Assembly (NCBI RefSeq): GCF_020329505.1
Contig: NZ_JAGKJJ010000002.1
Location: forward strand, 62,001 to 126,000
Source: Bradyrhizobium semiaridum
GTDB taxonomy: Bacteria > Pseudomonadota > Alphaproteobacteria > Rhizobiales > Xanthobacteraceae
Direction of reading: 5' to 3'
DNA: 64,000 bases
Both the position numbers and the translations under genes were made by a program. Each line of letters opens with the position of its first letter. Positions within the stretch are counted from its first letter, which is position 1. This document shows, piece after piece, positions 43,961 to 53,703 of this stretch. Under the pieces are notes generated by a model. It was not told the origin of the DNA. It saw only the letters and a program-made list of their open reading frames with translations, and made no database searches.

Positions 43961-46291
43961 TCAGAACTTCACCGTCGCCGAGAGCGAGAAGCGCCGCGCG
44001 TCGCCGAGCGCGACGTTCAGATTGCTGACGGCGGAGGGATAGTAGACGTTGTCGAACAGGTTCTTGACGTTGAACTGGTAGATCACCGGGAATGTGTCGA
44101 CCTTGGTCTCATAGGTCGCGAAGATGTCCGCCACCGTATAGGACGGCAGCACAAACGTGTTCGCGGCATCGCCGGGCCGGTCGCCGACATAGCGCGCGCC
44201 GCCGCCAAGCCGGAGCCGGCCGGGCAGGGCGGTGCCGAAATCGTAGACCAGGTAGAGCGAGGCGGTGTTCAGCGCGACGTTCTGCAGCTGCTTGCCGGCG
44301 AAGGTCGGATCCTCGGTGACCCGGGCGTCGGTATAGCCATAGCTGCCGATCATGCTCCAATTCTCGGTCAGCCGTCCGGTGACGTCGACCTCGGCGCCGC
44401 GCGAGCGCACCTTGCCGGCCGCGGTGTAGACGTTGAGGCCGGTCGAAGGATCGAGCTGGCTGACCAGCACGTTGCGCTTCTCGATGTCGTAAACCGCGAC
44501 GGTGCCGGAGAGCCGCTTGTTGAGATCGAACTTGACGCCGGTCTCGTACTGCGTGCCTTCCTCCGGCGCGATGTTGGAGCCGAGCACCACGCCGCCGCCA
44601 TTGGCGAGCGCCGCGATGGTCGAGTTCGGCTTCGCCGACTGGGTATAGCTGGCATAGAGCGACACTTCGTCGGTGAGCTTGAGGATCATGCCGCCGAGCG
44701 GCAGCACCTTGTCGGCGGAGACGTTGGTGTTGGTGACGAACGGTCGCCCTTTGCCGGCGAGCTGGTCGTAATCCATGTAGCGCATGCCGCCGACCAGCGC
44801 GAAGCGCTCGGTCACATGCAGCGTGTCCTGGAAGAACAGCGACCACTGGCCGAGCTTGTCGGTCTGGGCGCTGTCGGCGGCCGAGATCGTCGTACCGGGC
44901 GTGATCAGGCCGTAGACCGGATTGTAGAAGTTGAAGTTCGGCGTCGCCTGCCGAATCAGGTTGTCGCGATAGATGGTGCGATACTGCCCGTCGCCGCCGA
45001 ACAGGATCTCGTTGCGCATGTTGCCGAGCCAGACATTGCCCTGCAGATAGGACGTGCCGTAGCTGGCATTGCTGAGCGAGCCCCAGGTGCCGTCGTTGCT
45101 GCGCTTCTCGATGCCGGTCTTGGCATCGACGCCGGTGATGCGGAGCTGGTTGGCGCTGAAGGTCTCGGTGTTGTAGCTGTAGGCGGCGAACAGCTTCCAG
45201 TTCTCGTTTAGGCAGTGCTCGACCGAGGCCTGGATCAGGTCGGATGTGCCCCACATGTTGTTGAAGGGCTCGTCGAGCCGGCGCGTCTTGGGAATCGCCA
45301 GCGGCGCGTTGTTGACGAATGCGGTGCCGCGGTCGAACGGGGTGATGAATTCGCGGTGCTCGTAATTGAGCTGGACCGTCGTATTCTCGCCGTACCAGGC
45401 CAGTGACGGCGCGACCAGCATTTCGCGGTGGCGGCCGAAATTGCGCCAATAGTCCTCGCTGACGCCATAGCCGATGAAGCGATAGGCGAGGCCGCGCTCG
45501 CCGATCGGGCCGGTAATGTCGATGGTGCCGTCGGCGCCGGTCCTGGAGTTGGCGTAGCTCGAGCCGAGCAGCGTGACCGAGCCGTGCTGATAGAGCTCGG
45601 GCCGCTTGCTGATGGTGTTGACGATGCCGCCGGGATCCATGATGCCGTAGAGCAGCGAAGCCGGCCCCTTCAGCACCTCCACGCTTTCGACCGCGGCATT
45701 GAGGCTGCGGCCCTGCACCAGCGGCATGCCGTTGCGCATGACCGAGCCATCGCGGTTGTCGCCGAAGCCGCGGCGCATCACCGCGTCCTGGGTACCGGCC
45801 AGCGTGTTGGCCTGGGTGACGCCGGAGACATTGGCGAGCGCGTCGTCGAGGTTACGCGGCAGCTGATCCTTCAGCACCTGCTCGGGAACGACGTTGACGG
45901 TTTGCGAGGTGTCGAGCGGCGAGGCGCCGCTGCGCAGCGTGGTCGAGCTTGGCATTGCGCGGTAGTGGAGCTTGGCCTCGTTGAGCACCGCGGCCGCCGC
46001 CGCGGCGCGCTGCGACGCTGTCGGCGGTGCCGGCTCGGCGTTGCGCTGGCGGGCGGCGGCGGCTGCCCGCCTGGGCTTCGCGGCAGGTGACGCCGCGCTT
46101 GCCGGCTTGCGCTTCTGCACAGCCTCGACGGTGACGGGCGGCAGCGCGACATTCGATTGAGCGCGCGCTGACGCTACCGAGAAGGACATGCCGGCAAACA
46201 GGAATGCGGCGCCGATCAGGAGACGGCTGCGCCTTCTGTCGGCGGAATTTCGAGTGAGTCCGACAGGCCGTCCATCAACCAGATCAATCAC
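43961..46291 (-). CDS. TonB-dependent siderophore receptor
   Basis: This outer-membrane beta-barrel imports ferric-siderophore using the TonB system. The start is GTG 46291 with GGAAAG 6 nt upstream. A long basic N-terminus leads into the signal peptide core LLIGAAFLFAGMSFSVASARA. An Ala/Lys/Pro-rich linker follows, and then the plug begins with SQTVNVVPEQVLKDQL and VSGVTQANTLAGTQDAVMRRG. The LYGIMDPGGIVNTISKRP motif follows. The barrel ends with NLNVALGDARRFSLSATVKF, the expected terminal Phe. Two Irr-like boxes lie upstream, and a decayed PepSY gene follows. Confidence 0.95.
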   Translation of the reverse strand: MIDLVDGRPVGLTRNSADRRRSRLLIGAAFLFAGMSFSVASARAQSNVALPPVTVEAVQKRKPASAASPAAKPRRAAAAARQRNAEPAPPTASQRAAAAAAVLNEAKLHYRAMPSSTTLRSGASPLDTSQTVNVVPEQVLKDQLPRNLDDALANVSGVTQANTLAGTQDAVMRRGFGDNRDGSVMRNGMPLVQGRSLNAAVESVEVLKGPASLLYGIMDPGGIVNTISKRPELYQHGSVTLLGSSYANSRTGADGTIDITGPIGERGLAYRFIGYGVSEDYWRNFGRHREMLVAPSLAWYGENTTVQLNYEHREFITPFDRGTAFVNNAPLAIPKTRRLDEPFNNMWGTSDLIQASVEHCLNENWKLFAAYSYNTETFSANQLRITGVDAKTGIEKRSNDGTWGSLSNASYGTSYLQGNVWLGNMRNEILFGGDGQYRTIYRDNLIRQATPNFNFYNPVYGLITPGTTISAADSAQTDKLGQWSLFFQDTLHVTERFALVGGMRYMDYDQLAGKGRPFVTNTNVSADKVLPLGGMILKLTDEVSLYASYTQSAKPNSTIAALANGGGVVLGSNIAPEEGTQYETGVKFDLNKRLSGTVAVYDIEKRNVLVSQLDPSTGLNVYTAAGKVRSRGAEVDVTGRLTENWSMIGSYGYTDARVTEDPTFAGKQLQNVALNTASLYLVYDFGTALPGRLRLGGGARYVGDRPGDAANTFVLPSYTVADIFATYETKVDTFPVIYQFNVKNLFDNVYYPSAVSNLNVALGDARRFSLSATVKF

Positions 46292-46366
46292 GTCTTACTT
46301 TCCACGCAGGCGTTCGTCCACGCCGGCGCGTCTAGCAGCCGCAGCGCGCAAAAAGAACCGCGCCCA

Positions 46367-46409
46367 GTTTGAATCGCTCTAACCGGGCTCGATCTTGAAT
46401 CGCTCTAGA
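46367..46409. promoter_or_regulatory. Two Irr-like boxes upstream of the siderophore receptor (candidate)
   Basis: GTTTGAATCGCTCTAAC (46367-46383) and TCTTGAATCGCTCTAGA (46393-46409) share 13 bases (TTGAATCGCTCTA). Each agrees with the form TTTAGAATCGTTCTAAA at 13 of 17 positions. They lie about 76-118 nt upstream of the receptor start on its transcribed side. Irr or a related regulator may bind here. The match is partial. Confidence 0.4.
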
Positions 46410-46430
46410 TTTTCCAGTGTTGCGTGCGCG

Positions 46431-46664
46431 TCAGGACATTGCGAGGCTGACGGATGCCGAGCCGACCGTGCCGGTGCTGATGCCGCCGCGCGCCATCGAT
46501 TCGATCTCGGTCCAGTTCTCGCGGAAGATCCGCGCCGCTTCGCCGGCGCTGTCGGCATGGATCGTCAGGCTGCACGCGCGTCTGGTGCCATTGCTGGCGA
46601 GCTGGAAGTGAAGAACGTAACCAGATTGGTCTGCGCGCCTTGCGCCCAACGGTCCCTGCTGCAT
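46431..46664 (-). CDS. Small protein of unknown function (77 residues)
   Basis: The ATG at 46664 has GGGGAA about 7 nt upstream. The sequence MQQGPLGARRADQSGYVLHF has no signal peptide. It continues QLASNGTRRACSLTIHADS, an amphipathic helix GEAARIFRENWTEIESMARG, and ends VGSASVSLAMS. I recognise no family. It is upstream of the siderophore receptor on the same strand, but 139 nt away across the Irr-like boxes. Confidence 0.6.
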   Translation of the reverse strand: MQQGPLGARRADQSGYVLHFQLASNGTRRACSLTIHADSAGEAARIFRENWTEIESMARGGISTGTVGSASVSLAMS

Positions 46665-46974
46665 GAAGTTTTCCCCAATCACGTGTTTTTGGCCGCCCGC
46701 GCCAAGGATTGGAAGCGCGATGCGGCGCAGTCGTGATTCAAAAGAGGCAATCGGCCTGATCGTGCGTTTTGTTCGAGTGTGTTGCCGGGATTCAACACAG
46801 CATGGAACCGGCGGCGGCAATCTCAGCGTTGCGGTGCGTGCACGTCGCACGCACACCATCGTGAAAGCCGCCGATCATCCTTCGCGTAACGCGGACGCAT
46901 GCCCTTGCGTAGACCCGCCATGAGCGCGCCAGGGCGCGGAGGCCGGGGTTGCAGCAAGGGGAGAATCGTCCGCA
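46665..46974. other. Stretch between the small protein gene and the DUF417 gene
   Basis: The gap holds a hairpin GTGCGTGC-ACGTC-GCACGCAC (46834-46854). The rest is mixed sequence with no gene seen. The hairpin lacks a T-run and so is not a standard terminator. Confidence 0.5.
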
Positions 46975-47478
46975 ATGAATCTGTCGTTCAACATCGCCGA
47001 ACGCGGCGAGGGCTCCTATCGTCCACTGGCGATCCTGCGCTGGGTCATGGTGGTGATCTTCGTGTCGTTCGGCATGCAGAAGTTCACGCCGCAGTCGGCG
47101 CAGGGCATCGCCCAATTCATCACCAACAGCCCGTTCATCTCGTGGCTGTCGGTGTTCGGCCTGCGTGGCGAGGCCTATGTGCTGGGCGTCGCCGAGCTCG
47201 GTATCGCCGTGCTGCTGGCCGCCGGCGCATTCAGCCCATTGCTGTCGGCGATCGGTTCCTTCATGGGCGTCGTGACCTTTGCCATCACCTGGTCGTTCTT
47301 CTTCACGACGCCGGGCGTCGTGACATGGAGCGTGTCGTGGGATCCGATGGCCTGGAACCTGGCCGGCGAATTCCTGTTCAAGGACATCGTCCTGCTCTGC
47401 GTCTGCATCTTGCTGCTGCTGGCCTCCCTGCCGCGCTCTGCCATTCGGCTGCGCGCAACCGCGCGAGGTGATGGTTAA
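46975..47478 (+). CDS. DUF417-family membrane protein (YkgB/RclC-like)
   Basis: The 167-residue inner-membrane protein has a typical DUF417 layout: YRPLAILRWVMVVIFVSFGMQKFTPQSAQGI, then GVAELGIAVLLAAGAFSPLL, a phenylalanine-rich helix (TFAITWSFFFTTPGVV) and an end helix (FKDIVLLCVCILLLLASL). E. coli RclC belongs to this family and is linked to reactive chlorine resistance, but this is general to the family and not proof here. It has no apparent operon partner. Confidence 0.93.
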   Translation: MNLSFNIAERGEGSYRPLAILRWVMVVIFVSFGMQKFTPQSAQGIAQFITNSPFISWLSVFGLRGEAYVLGVAELGIAVLLAAGAFSPLLSAIGSFMGVVTFAITWSFFFTTPGVVTWSVSWDPMAWNLAGEFLFKDIVLLCVCILLLLASLPRSAIRLRATARGDG

Positions 47479-47924
47479 CGCAGACCTAACTGGCGCGCTC
47501 CGCCGACTGTTGATCGAATGCAACTGACCTATGCAACCTTCGATTGACGAATTGTTGCTACTGAGAAACATCCCCGGTTGGGAGTTGAATGTGACCACGC
47601 CCGAAATACCGATGGCCGGCCTCGCAGGCGCCCGGGTTGCTTTGCCTTGGCCGGCATCTCCCATCCCCCGGACCATCGTGCATCATCTTGAACTGATTGC
47701 GGTTCCGGCACCCCGTGGCTGGTGCGCTGGAGGGCGGCTGCGGTCGCCGTGACGGCTCTGCTCGCCGTTGCGGCGCCGCGCCGCCCATCATGCGCACGGT
47801 AACGCGCGAGGCGCGCAATCGTGAATTCGGAAGGTCGGGTGGCGGGGCTAGACTCCGATCGATTGCATCACGATCACCCGTCTGGCTCGCTTAACCGGCT
47901 GCATCGCGCATCGCCCTGAACTTC
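47479..47924. other. Stretch without a supported gene
   Basis: This is 446 nt between DUF417 and a serine hydrolase. A 73-residue open frame (47531-47752) lacks a ribosome site and has an odd composition, so it is not accepted. CACGGTAACGCGCGAGGCGCGCAAT near 47797 forms a small hairpin. The promoter of the next gene probably lies in its last 100 nt. Confidence 0.5.
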
Positions 47925-49055
47925 ATGCAACCACGGTCCTTGCTCCGGCACGCAGCGGTCCTGCTTGCCATTTGCTTCGGCATGCTGCCGTTCGCCCACG
48001 CGGATTCCGACATGGATGCGCAGATCAGGGACATCGTGAGCAGCGAGCTCGCGCCGACCGCGACGGCGTCCGATCCGGGCGGACTGGCGGCGGCGGTCTA
48101 TGCCGGCGGCCGGGTCACGTTCTTCACCTACGGCTTTGCCGATGCCGCCGCGAAGCGGCCGGTGACGCCGGACACGCTGTTCAATCTCGCGTCGCTGCGG
48201 AAAATCTTCGAGGCGACGCTGGTCGCGCTCGGCACCGCGCGCGGCGAATTGCGGCTGGATGATCGCGTCAGCAAATATCTGCCGGAGCTGCACGGCAATT
48301 ATATCAGCCGCGTCACCATCGGCGAACTGCTGACGCATACGTCGGGGCTGTTGCTGCCGACCGATCATCCGCCGTGGCCGAACGACAGTTTTACGCGCGA
48401 GCAGTTTGTCGCCATGCTCAATGCCTGGACGCCGCCGGCAGACGTCGAGCCGGGCAAGCAGCGCATCTACACCCATGCCGGCTACGTCCTGCTGCAACTC
48501 GTGCTGGAGCGGCGCTACCAGATGCCGATCGCAGCGCTGATCGAGAGCCGCATCCTGCAGCCGCTCGGCATGACCTCGACCTTCGTTCCGGCGCGCGGCG
48601 AGGACCATCGCGCGATCCTGCCGCCCGAGATCATGCAGCGCGTGGTGCAGGGCTATTCGGATCAGGGCATGGCGATCGGTGCGCCGGGCAGCCAGCAGAG
48701 CTACTACGACTTTCCCGGCACCGGCCAGATGTTCTCCTCGGCACGCGACCTCGGCATTCTGCTTCGCGCGTTGCTCGGCGGCGCCGTGATCGATCCCGAC
48801 CTGCGCACGGCGCTGGAGATGACCGAGCGCGAGAGCTTTCGCATCGACGCGAGGTTCGGGCAGGCGATGGCGTGGGAGCACGTACGGCTCGACGGCGTCA
48901 CCGTCATCGACAAGCCCGGCGGCCTCAACAACGCCTCGGCCTATGTCGGGCTGGTGCCGGCGCGGCGGCTCGGCATCGTGCTGCTCGCCAACCGCGGCGA
49001 ATATCCGCACGAGATCGCGCGCTACAGGATCCTGCCCGCAATCGCAAAACTTTAG
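47925..49055 (+). CDS. Exported serine hydrolase of the beta-lactamase/class C family
   Basis: The 376-residue protein opens with a signal peptide ending PFAHA|DSD. The active-site Ser is in ASLRK (Ser90-x-x-Lys93). Tyr-containing motif HAGYVLLQLVLERRY (about 187) is the expected second catalytic region. Later motifs are KPGGLNNASAYVG and LLANRGEYP. Family members act as D-Ala-D-Ala carboxypeptidases, esterases or lipases, and a lactamase role is not implied. Its first residues lie inside the intergenic region near the start codon, with no strong ribosome site. Confidence 0.88.
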   Translation: MQPRSLLRHAAVLLAICFGMLPFAHADSDMDAQIRDIVSSELAPTATASDPGGLAAAVYAGGRVTFFTYGFADAAAKRPVTPDTLFNLASLRKIFEATLVALGTARGELRLDDRVSKYLPELHGNYISRVTIGELLTHTSGLLLPTDHPPWPNDSFTREQFVAMLNAWTPPADVEPGKQRIYTHAGYVLLQLVLERRYQMPIAALIESRILQPLGMTSTFVPARGEDHRAILPPEIMQRVVQGYSDQGMAIGAPGSQQSYYDFPGTGQMFSSARDLGILLRALLGGAVIDPDLRTALEMTERESFRIDARFGQAMAWEHVRLDGVTVIDKPGGLNNASAYVGLVPARRLGIVLLANRGEYPHEIARYRILPAIAKL

Positions 49056-49185
49056 CCGCGGTCCGTGCCAATCCGATGACATTGCAGCGCAATCCGGAGG
49101 GGTGGCATGCGAAAAATCGCGATGGCGCCGAACCCCGGCCGGCTGTATAAGCCAGTAGCTTCTTCTCCTATTTGAAGAGGCTGAT

Positions 49186-49500
49186 ATGACCGATTTGAAT
49201 CCTGATCTGCATTCCTGGCTCTCGCAACAGCCGCACGGCTTGCGAACCTTCAGGACCTTCCAGCAAAAACTCGAGACCTTGAGCAAGGACGACCCGGAGC
49301 AACGCGGCGTTTGCCGGCTGTTGAGCGGTCTCGTCGGCAGCTATGTCGAGGCGTTTGACGAGGAGCCGCTGCCGGTGGCGGTCGCCGACCATGCGTATAG
49401 CCGGCTGCTCGATCTCGTCGCAAGCCTGGATTTGAAGGGGAATCCCGACCGGCGTCTCGCCGACATCAACCGCGTCGCGGCCTTCAACCTGGTCAACTGA
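49186..49500 (+). CDS. Small helical protein of unknown function (104 residues)
   Basis: I do not recognise this family. The product starts MTDLNPDLHSWLSQQPHGLR and is almost all helix. FRTFQQKLETLSKDDPEQRG contains charged repeats, and LLSGLVGSYVEAFDEEPLP and YSRLLDLVASLDLKGNPDRR follow. It is soluble, with no signal peptide. GAAGAGGC lies 6 nt before the ATG, a fair ribosome site. It is convergent with glgA, whose stop lies 8 nt away, and reads the opposite way, so it is not part of the glycogen unit. Confidence 0.75.
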   Translation: MTDLNPDLHSWLSQQPHGLRTFRTFQQKLETLSKDDPEQRGVCRLLSGLVGSYVEAFDEEPLPVAVADHAYSRLLDLVASLDLKGNPDRRLADINRVAAFNLVN

Positions 49501-49507
49501 ACGCTGG

Positions 49508-50962
49508 TTACCGCCGCGCGGCGACAAGCTCGCGATAGAGCGCGGCGTAGCGGCCGGCGCGATTGTGCCAGGAAACGTCCGTGGTCATGCCGGCGTGTTG
49601 CAGCCGGCGCCAGGTCACGGGATCGTTGAACAACAGGTTGGCCTTGCGCAGCGCATGCGCGAGCGCCTCCGCGGTGACGGGGCGAAACTTGACGCCGGTC
49701 GCCGCATCGGACGTGACGGTGGCCTCGTCGAAATCCAGCACGGTGTCGGCAAGACCGCCGACATCGGCGACAACGGGGACAGCGCCGTAGCGCAGCGCGC
49801 AGAGCTGGGTGAGGCCGCAAGGCTCAAAGCGCGACGGCACCGCCAGCGCATCGCTGCCGGCCTGGATCAGATGCGCCAGCGCCTCGTCGTAGCCAATCTC
49901 GACGCCGATCCGTCCCGGATGCGCCTGCGCCAGCGCGGCAAAGCGATCCTGCAGATCGCGATCGCCGCTGCCGAGCAGCGCGAGCTGCATCCCTTCGCCG
50001 AGCAGTGTCGGGACGGTTTCGAGCAGCAGATCGAGACCCTTCTGCCACGACAGCCGGCTGATCACGCCGAGCAGCAGCGCGCCGGACGAGACATCGAGGC
50101 CGAAGCGCCGCTGCAGCGCCGCCTTGTTCGCGGCGCGCGGCGTCAAGTGCTCGGCGCTGAACTGCGCGGCGATCTCATGATCGGTCGCCGGATTCCACAC
50201 CGCGATGTCGATGCCGTTGAGAATGCCGCTCAGCACGTCGGCGCGCTCGCGGAGCAGGCCGCCGAGTCCCATGCCGCCGTCGTCGCCCTGGATCTCGCGC
50301 GCATAGGTCGGGGATACCGTGGTGATGCGGTCGGCGAATTGCAGCCCGGCTTTTAGGAGGCTGATCGCGCCGTAATATTCGACGCCGTGCAGCGCATAGG
50401 CCTCCGGCGGCAGGCCGAACGTGGCCAGCATGTCCGGCGAGAACTGGCCCTGATAGGCGAGGTTGTGCACCGTCATCACGGTGCCGGGCCGCTGCTGTCC
50501 GCTGTAGTGCAGCGTAGCGGGCGCCAGCCCCGCCTGCCAGTCATGCGCGTGGACAATGTCGGGTAAGAAGGTCGGGATTGTACCGATGCCGATCTCTGCC
50601 GCCACTCGCGACAGCGCGGCGAAGCGGATGCCGTTGTCCGGCCAGTCGCGGCCATCCGGCCCGACATAGGGATTGCCCGGACGGGCATAGAGATGCGGCG
50701 CGTCGAGCACGAGTAGATCGAGCCCATCGTTCGCGGCGGCAAGCACACGGATCGGCCCACCATAATATTCCGGCCAGCTCAACACCGTTTCCGCGGAGCG
50801 CAGTGCACTCAGCACGGCGGGATATCCCGGCACCAGCGTCCGCGTCGCGACGCCGTGTTGCTTCAGCGCCGCCGGCAGCGCGCCGACCACGTCGGCAAGG
50901 CCGCCGGTCTTGATGATCGGGTAGACTTCCGAGGCGACCGCGAGGACGCGGATGGGCGTCAT
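49508..50962 (-). CDS. glgA: Glycogen synthase
   Basis: GlgA extends glycogen with ADP-glucose. The 484-residue length is normal. The N-terminal domain has [25 protein letters not shown] (5-29), including the K-x-G-G-L motif that binds the ADP-glucose diphosphate. The C-terminal domain has [14 protein letters not shown] and the late [20 protein letters not shown] segment. The ATG at 50962 overlaps the last base(s) of glgC by 4 nt, so the two are translated together from one transcript. glgB and glgX are not in this window. Confidence 0.96.
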   Translation of the reverse strand: MTPIRVLAVASEVYPIIKTGGLADVVGALPAALKQHGVATRTLVPGYPAVLSALRSAETVLSWPEYYGGPIRVLAAANDGLDLLVLDAPHLYARPGNPYVGPDGRDWPDNGIRFAALSRVAAEIGIGTIPTFLPDIVHAHDWQAGLAPATLHYSGQQRPGTVMTVHNLAYQGQFSPDMLATFGLPPEAYALHGVEYYGAISLLKAGLQFADRITTVSPTYAREIQGDDGGMGLGGLLRERADVLSGILNGIDIAVWNPATDHEIAAQFSAEHLTPRAANKAALQRRFGLDVSSGALLLGVISRLSWQKGLDLLLETVPTLLGEGMQLALLGSGDRDLQDRFAALAQAHPGRIGVEIGYDEALAHLIQAGSDALAVPSRFEPCGLTQLCALRYGAVPVVADVGGLADTVLDFDEATVTSDAATGVKFRPVTAEALAHALRKANLLFNDPVTWRRLQHAGMTTDVSWHNRAGRYAALYRELVAARR

Positions 50963-52221
50963 GTCGCCAGCCTGTCGATCATCGACTGCGTGATCAGCGT
51001 GATGCCTTGGTCGCTCCTGCGGAAGCGCTTGCCGTCGAAGTCGGGATCCTCGCCGACCACGATTCCCTCCGGGATTCGCACGCCGCGGTCGATCACGACA
51101 TTCTTCAGCCGCGCGCCGCGGCCGACATTGACATAGGGCATGATCACTGCATTCTCGACGTAAGCATATGAGTTGACGTGCACGCCGGTGAACAGCAGCG
51201 AGCGCCGCAGCGATGCGCCGGAGATGATGCAGGCGCCCGACACCAGCGAGGTCACCGCCTGTCCGCGGCGGCCTTCCTCGTCATGGACGAATTTCGCGGG
51301 CGGGGTGATCTCGGCATAGGTCCAGATCGGCCAGGAGCGGTCGTAGAGATCGAGCTCCGGCACCACGTCGGTAAGGTCGATATTGGCGCCCCAATAGGCG
51401 TCGATGGTGCCGGCGTCGCGCCAATAGGCGCGCGGGTCGTCGCCCGAGCGGACGCAGGAATCGTTGAACTGATGCGCGATCGCGCGGCCGTGCTTGACGA
51501 TGTAGGGGATGATGTCCTTGCCGAAATCATGCGCCGAGTTCGGGTCGGCGGCATCTCGCCGCAGTTCGTCGAACAGGAATTCCGAATTGAAGACGTAGAT
51601 GCCCATGCTGGCGAGCGACTTGTCCGGCTTGCCGGGCATCGGCGGCGGATCGGCCGGCTTCTCCAGGAAGGACTTGATCAGGCCGGTCTCGTCGATATGC
51701 ATGATGCCGAAGCCGGAAGATTCCGCCCGCGGCATTTCGAGGCAGCCGACGGTGACGTCGGCGCCGCTCTCGACATGCTGCTTCAGCATGATCTCGTAGT
51801 CCATCTTGTAGACGTGGTCGCCGGCCAGCACCAAAATGTATTTGGTGCCGTGCGCCTCGATGATGTCGATGTTCTGATAGACCGCATCCGCCGTGCCGAC
51901 ATACCACATGGTCTCCGAGACGCGCTGGCTCGCGGGCAGGATGTCAAAACTCTCGTTTCGCTCCGGGCGGAAGAAGTTCCAGCCGCCCTGCAGATGCCTG
52001 ATCAGGCTGTGCGCCTTGTATTGCGTCGCCACCGCGATGCGGCGGATGCCGGAGTTCACCGCGTTGGACAGCGCGAAATCGATGATGCGCGATTTGCCGC
52101 CGAAATAGACGGCGGGCTTGGCGCGCTTGTCGGTGAGCTCCTGAAGTCTGCTGCCGCGACCGCCGGCCAGCACGAAGGCGAGGGCATGACGCGACAACGG
52201 TTCGTTTACGACGGTTCTCAT
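50959..52221 (-). CDS. glgC: Glucose-1-phosphate adenylyltransferase
   Basis: GlgC makes ADP-glucose from glucose-1-phosphate and ATP, the first committed step in glycogen synthesis. The 420-residue protein shows the substrate loop [26 protein letters not shown] (18-43), with the conserved nucleotide-binding signature. [13 protein letters not shown] is near 131, and the left-handed beta-helix repeats fill the last third ([21 protein letters not shown]). It is transcribed ahead of glgA with a 4-nt overlap. A weak ribosome site, GGAG, precedes the ATG. Confidence 0.97.
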   Translation of the reverse strand: MRTVVNEPLSRHALAFVLAGGRGSRLQELTDKRAKPAVYFGGKSRIIDFALSNAVNSGIRRIAVATQYKAHSLIRHLQGGWNFFRPERNESFDILPASQRVSETMWYVGTADAVYQNIDIIEAHGTKYILVLAGDHVYKMDYEIMLKQHVESGADVTVGCLEMPRAESSGFGIMHIDETGLIKSFLEKPADPPPMPGKPDKSLASMGIYVFNSEFLFDELRRDAADPNSAHDFGKDIIPYIVKHGRAIAHQFNDSCVRSGDDPRAYWRDAGTIDAYWGANIDLTDVVPELDLYDRSWPIWTYAEITPPAKFVHDEEGRRGQAVTSLVSGACIISGASLRRSLLFTGVHVNSYAYVENAVIMPYVNVGRGARLKNVVIDRGVRIPEGIVVGEDPDFDGKRFRRSDQGITLITQSMIDRLAT

Positions 52222-52468
52222 GGAGATCCTCCCGGGACTTTCAGCGCGGCCCCGCTACCTTCTCTTGTCCGGAAGGCCTGATCGGGCGTCACGGGGCCCG
52301 CCCGCGAACGTAGCAAGCGGCCCCGATGGAGCAAAGCGGCAGCGGCAATTTTCGTTCCCGGGATTTCGGCCTTCGAGGGGCGGGGTTGCGGCCTGATTAA
52401 AGCTATTGACGATGCGTCATTTCCGCCTACAGCAAGCCGGTCCGTCCCTGCTTCAGGCCCGCATTTCC

Positions 52469-53701
52469 ATGACGCTTCCGACCGTAACGCCCCAGGACAT
52501 CCGCTTGGCGCTGCTGCTGCGCCGCGAGATCGCACTGCTCGATGTCAGGCACGAGGCGCAATTCGCCACCGGCCATCCGCTGTTTGCCGCCAACATGGCC
52601 TTCGACCGGATCGTGCTCGAAGCCGCGATCCGGCTGCCGTGCAAAGACGTGCCGATCGTACTCTATGATGACGGCGAGGGGCTGGTCGCCGCCGCAGCCG
52701 ATCAGTTGCGCGCGCTCGGCTATAGCAGTATCGGCACGCTCGGGGGCGGCCTCCAGGCCTGGCGCGCGGCCGGCTACGAAATCTTCCAAGACGTGAATTC
52801 CTACGCCAAGGCGTTCGGCGAGCTGGTCGAGGCGCGGCGCCATACGCCGTCGCTCGGCGCCGATGAGGTGGCGCAGCTGATTGCGGAGAAGGCCAACATC
52901 GCGATTCTCGACGTCCGCCGCTTCGACGAATACGCCACCATGAACATTCCGGGTTCGGTCAGCGTACCCGGCGCCGAGCTGGTGCTGCGCGCCGGCTTGG
53001 CTGCGCCCGATCCGGACACCACCATTATCGTCAATTGCGCCGGCCGTACCCGCTCGATCATCGGCACGCAGTCGCTGATCAATGCCGGTCTGCCCAACAA
53101 GGTTCGGGCGCTGCGCAACGGCACCATCGGCTGGACGTTGGCGCAGCACGATCTCGAGCACGGCGCCGCCAGGCGCGGCGGCATCGGACCGTTCGAGGGC
53201 GCAAAGGACAATGCGCGCGACGTCGCCTATTCCGCCGGCGTCCGGCACATCGGCGCGCGGGAGCTTGCCGCGCTGCAAGGCGAGACGCATCGCACGCTCT
53301 ATCGCTTCGACGTGCGCGAGGCGGAGGAATACGCCGGCGGCCATCTGGCCGGTTTCCGCCACTACGCGGGCGGCCAGTTGGTCCAGGAGATCGACATGGC
53401 CGCGCCGGTGCGCGGCGCGCGCATCGTGCTGACCGACGACCGGAGCATCCGCGCCGAGATGACGGCGTCCTGGCTCGCGCAGATGGGCTGGGAGGTCTAT
53501 GTGCTCGACGGCGGCTATGACGGCCCACTCGAGATCGGCCCGCCGGCGGTGGTGCCGAAGGTTGATCCTGCGCACCGCTACCGCCGACCGTATGAGGGCA
53601 CCGACGTGCAGGAGCAGGCGATGCAGGCCTATCTCGATTGGGAATACGGACTTGTCGCGCAGCTGCGCCGCGACGATACGCATGGGTTTTATGTGATCTG
53701 A
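52469..53701 (+). CDS. Triple rhodanese-domain protein with one catalytic cysteine
   Basis: Three rhodanese-fold domains run along the 410-residue protein. Domain 1 (about 5-110) has LLDVRHEAQFATGHPL, but its loop reads VLYDDGEGLVAA with no Cys. Domain 2 (about 125-250) has ILDVRRFDEYATMNIPGSV and the active loop IIVNCAGRTRS (Cys190). Domain 3 (about 260-370) has FDVREAEEYAGGHLAGF and the loop IVLTDDRSIRAEM, again lacking Cys. The likely role is sulfur transfer from the middle domain with two regulatory or docking domains. The ATG at 52469 gives the first natural domain start; 52406 would add 21 unrelated residues. Confidence 0.9.
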   Translation: MTLPTVTPQDIRLALLLRREIALLDVRHEAQFATGHPLFAANMAFDRIVLEAAIRLPCKDVPIVLYDDGEGLVAAAADQLRALGYSSIGTLGGGLQAWRAAGYEIFQDVNSYAKAFGELVEARRHTPSLGADEVAQLIAEKANIAILDVRRFDEYATMNIPGSVSVPGAELVLRAGLAAPDPDTTIIVNCAGRTRSIIGTQSLINAGLPNKVRALRNGTIGWTLAQHDLEHGAARRGGIGPFEGAKDNARDVAYSAGVRHIGARELAALQGETHRTLYRFDVREAEEYAGGHLAGFRHYAGGQLVQEIDMAAPVRGARIVLTDDRSIRAEMTASWLAQMGWEVYVLDGGYDGPLEIGPPAVVPKVDPAHRYRRPYEGTDVQEQAMQAYLDWEYGLVAQLRRDDTHGFYVI

Positions 53702-53703
53702 TC

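Noticed and set aside
46834..46854. Terminator
   Set aside because: The 8-bp hairpin has no T-run on either strand and is far from either flanking stop codon.
47531..47752. 73-residue open frame after DUF417
   Set aside because: No ribosome site; the second half becomes Arg/Gly-rich shadow-like sequence.
47925..49055. Beta-lactamase resistance gene
   Set aside because: The SxxK and later motifs place it in the wide serine hydrolase group, and nothing indicates true lactam hydrolysis.
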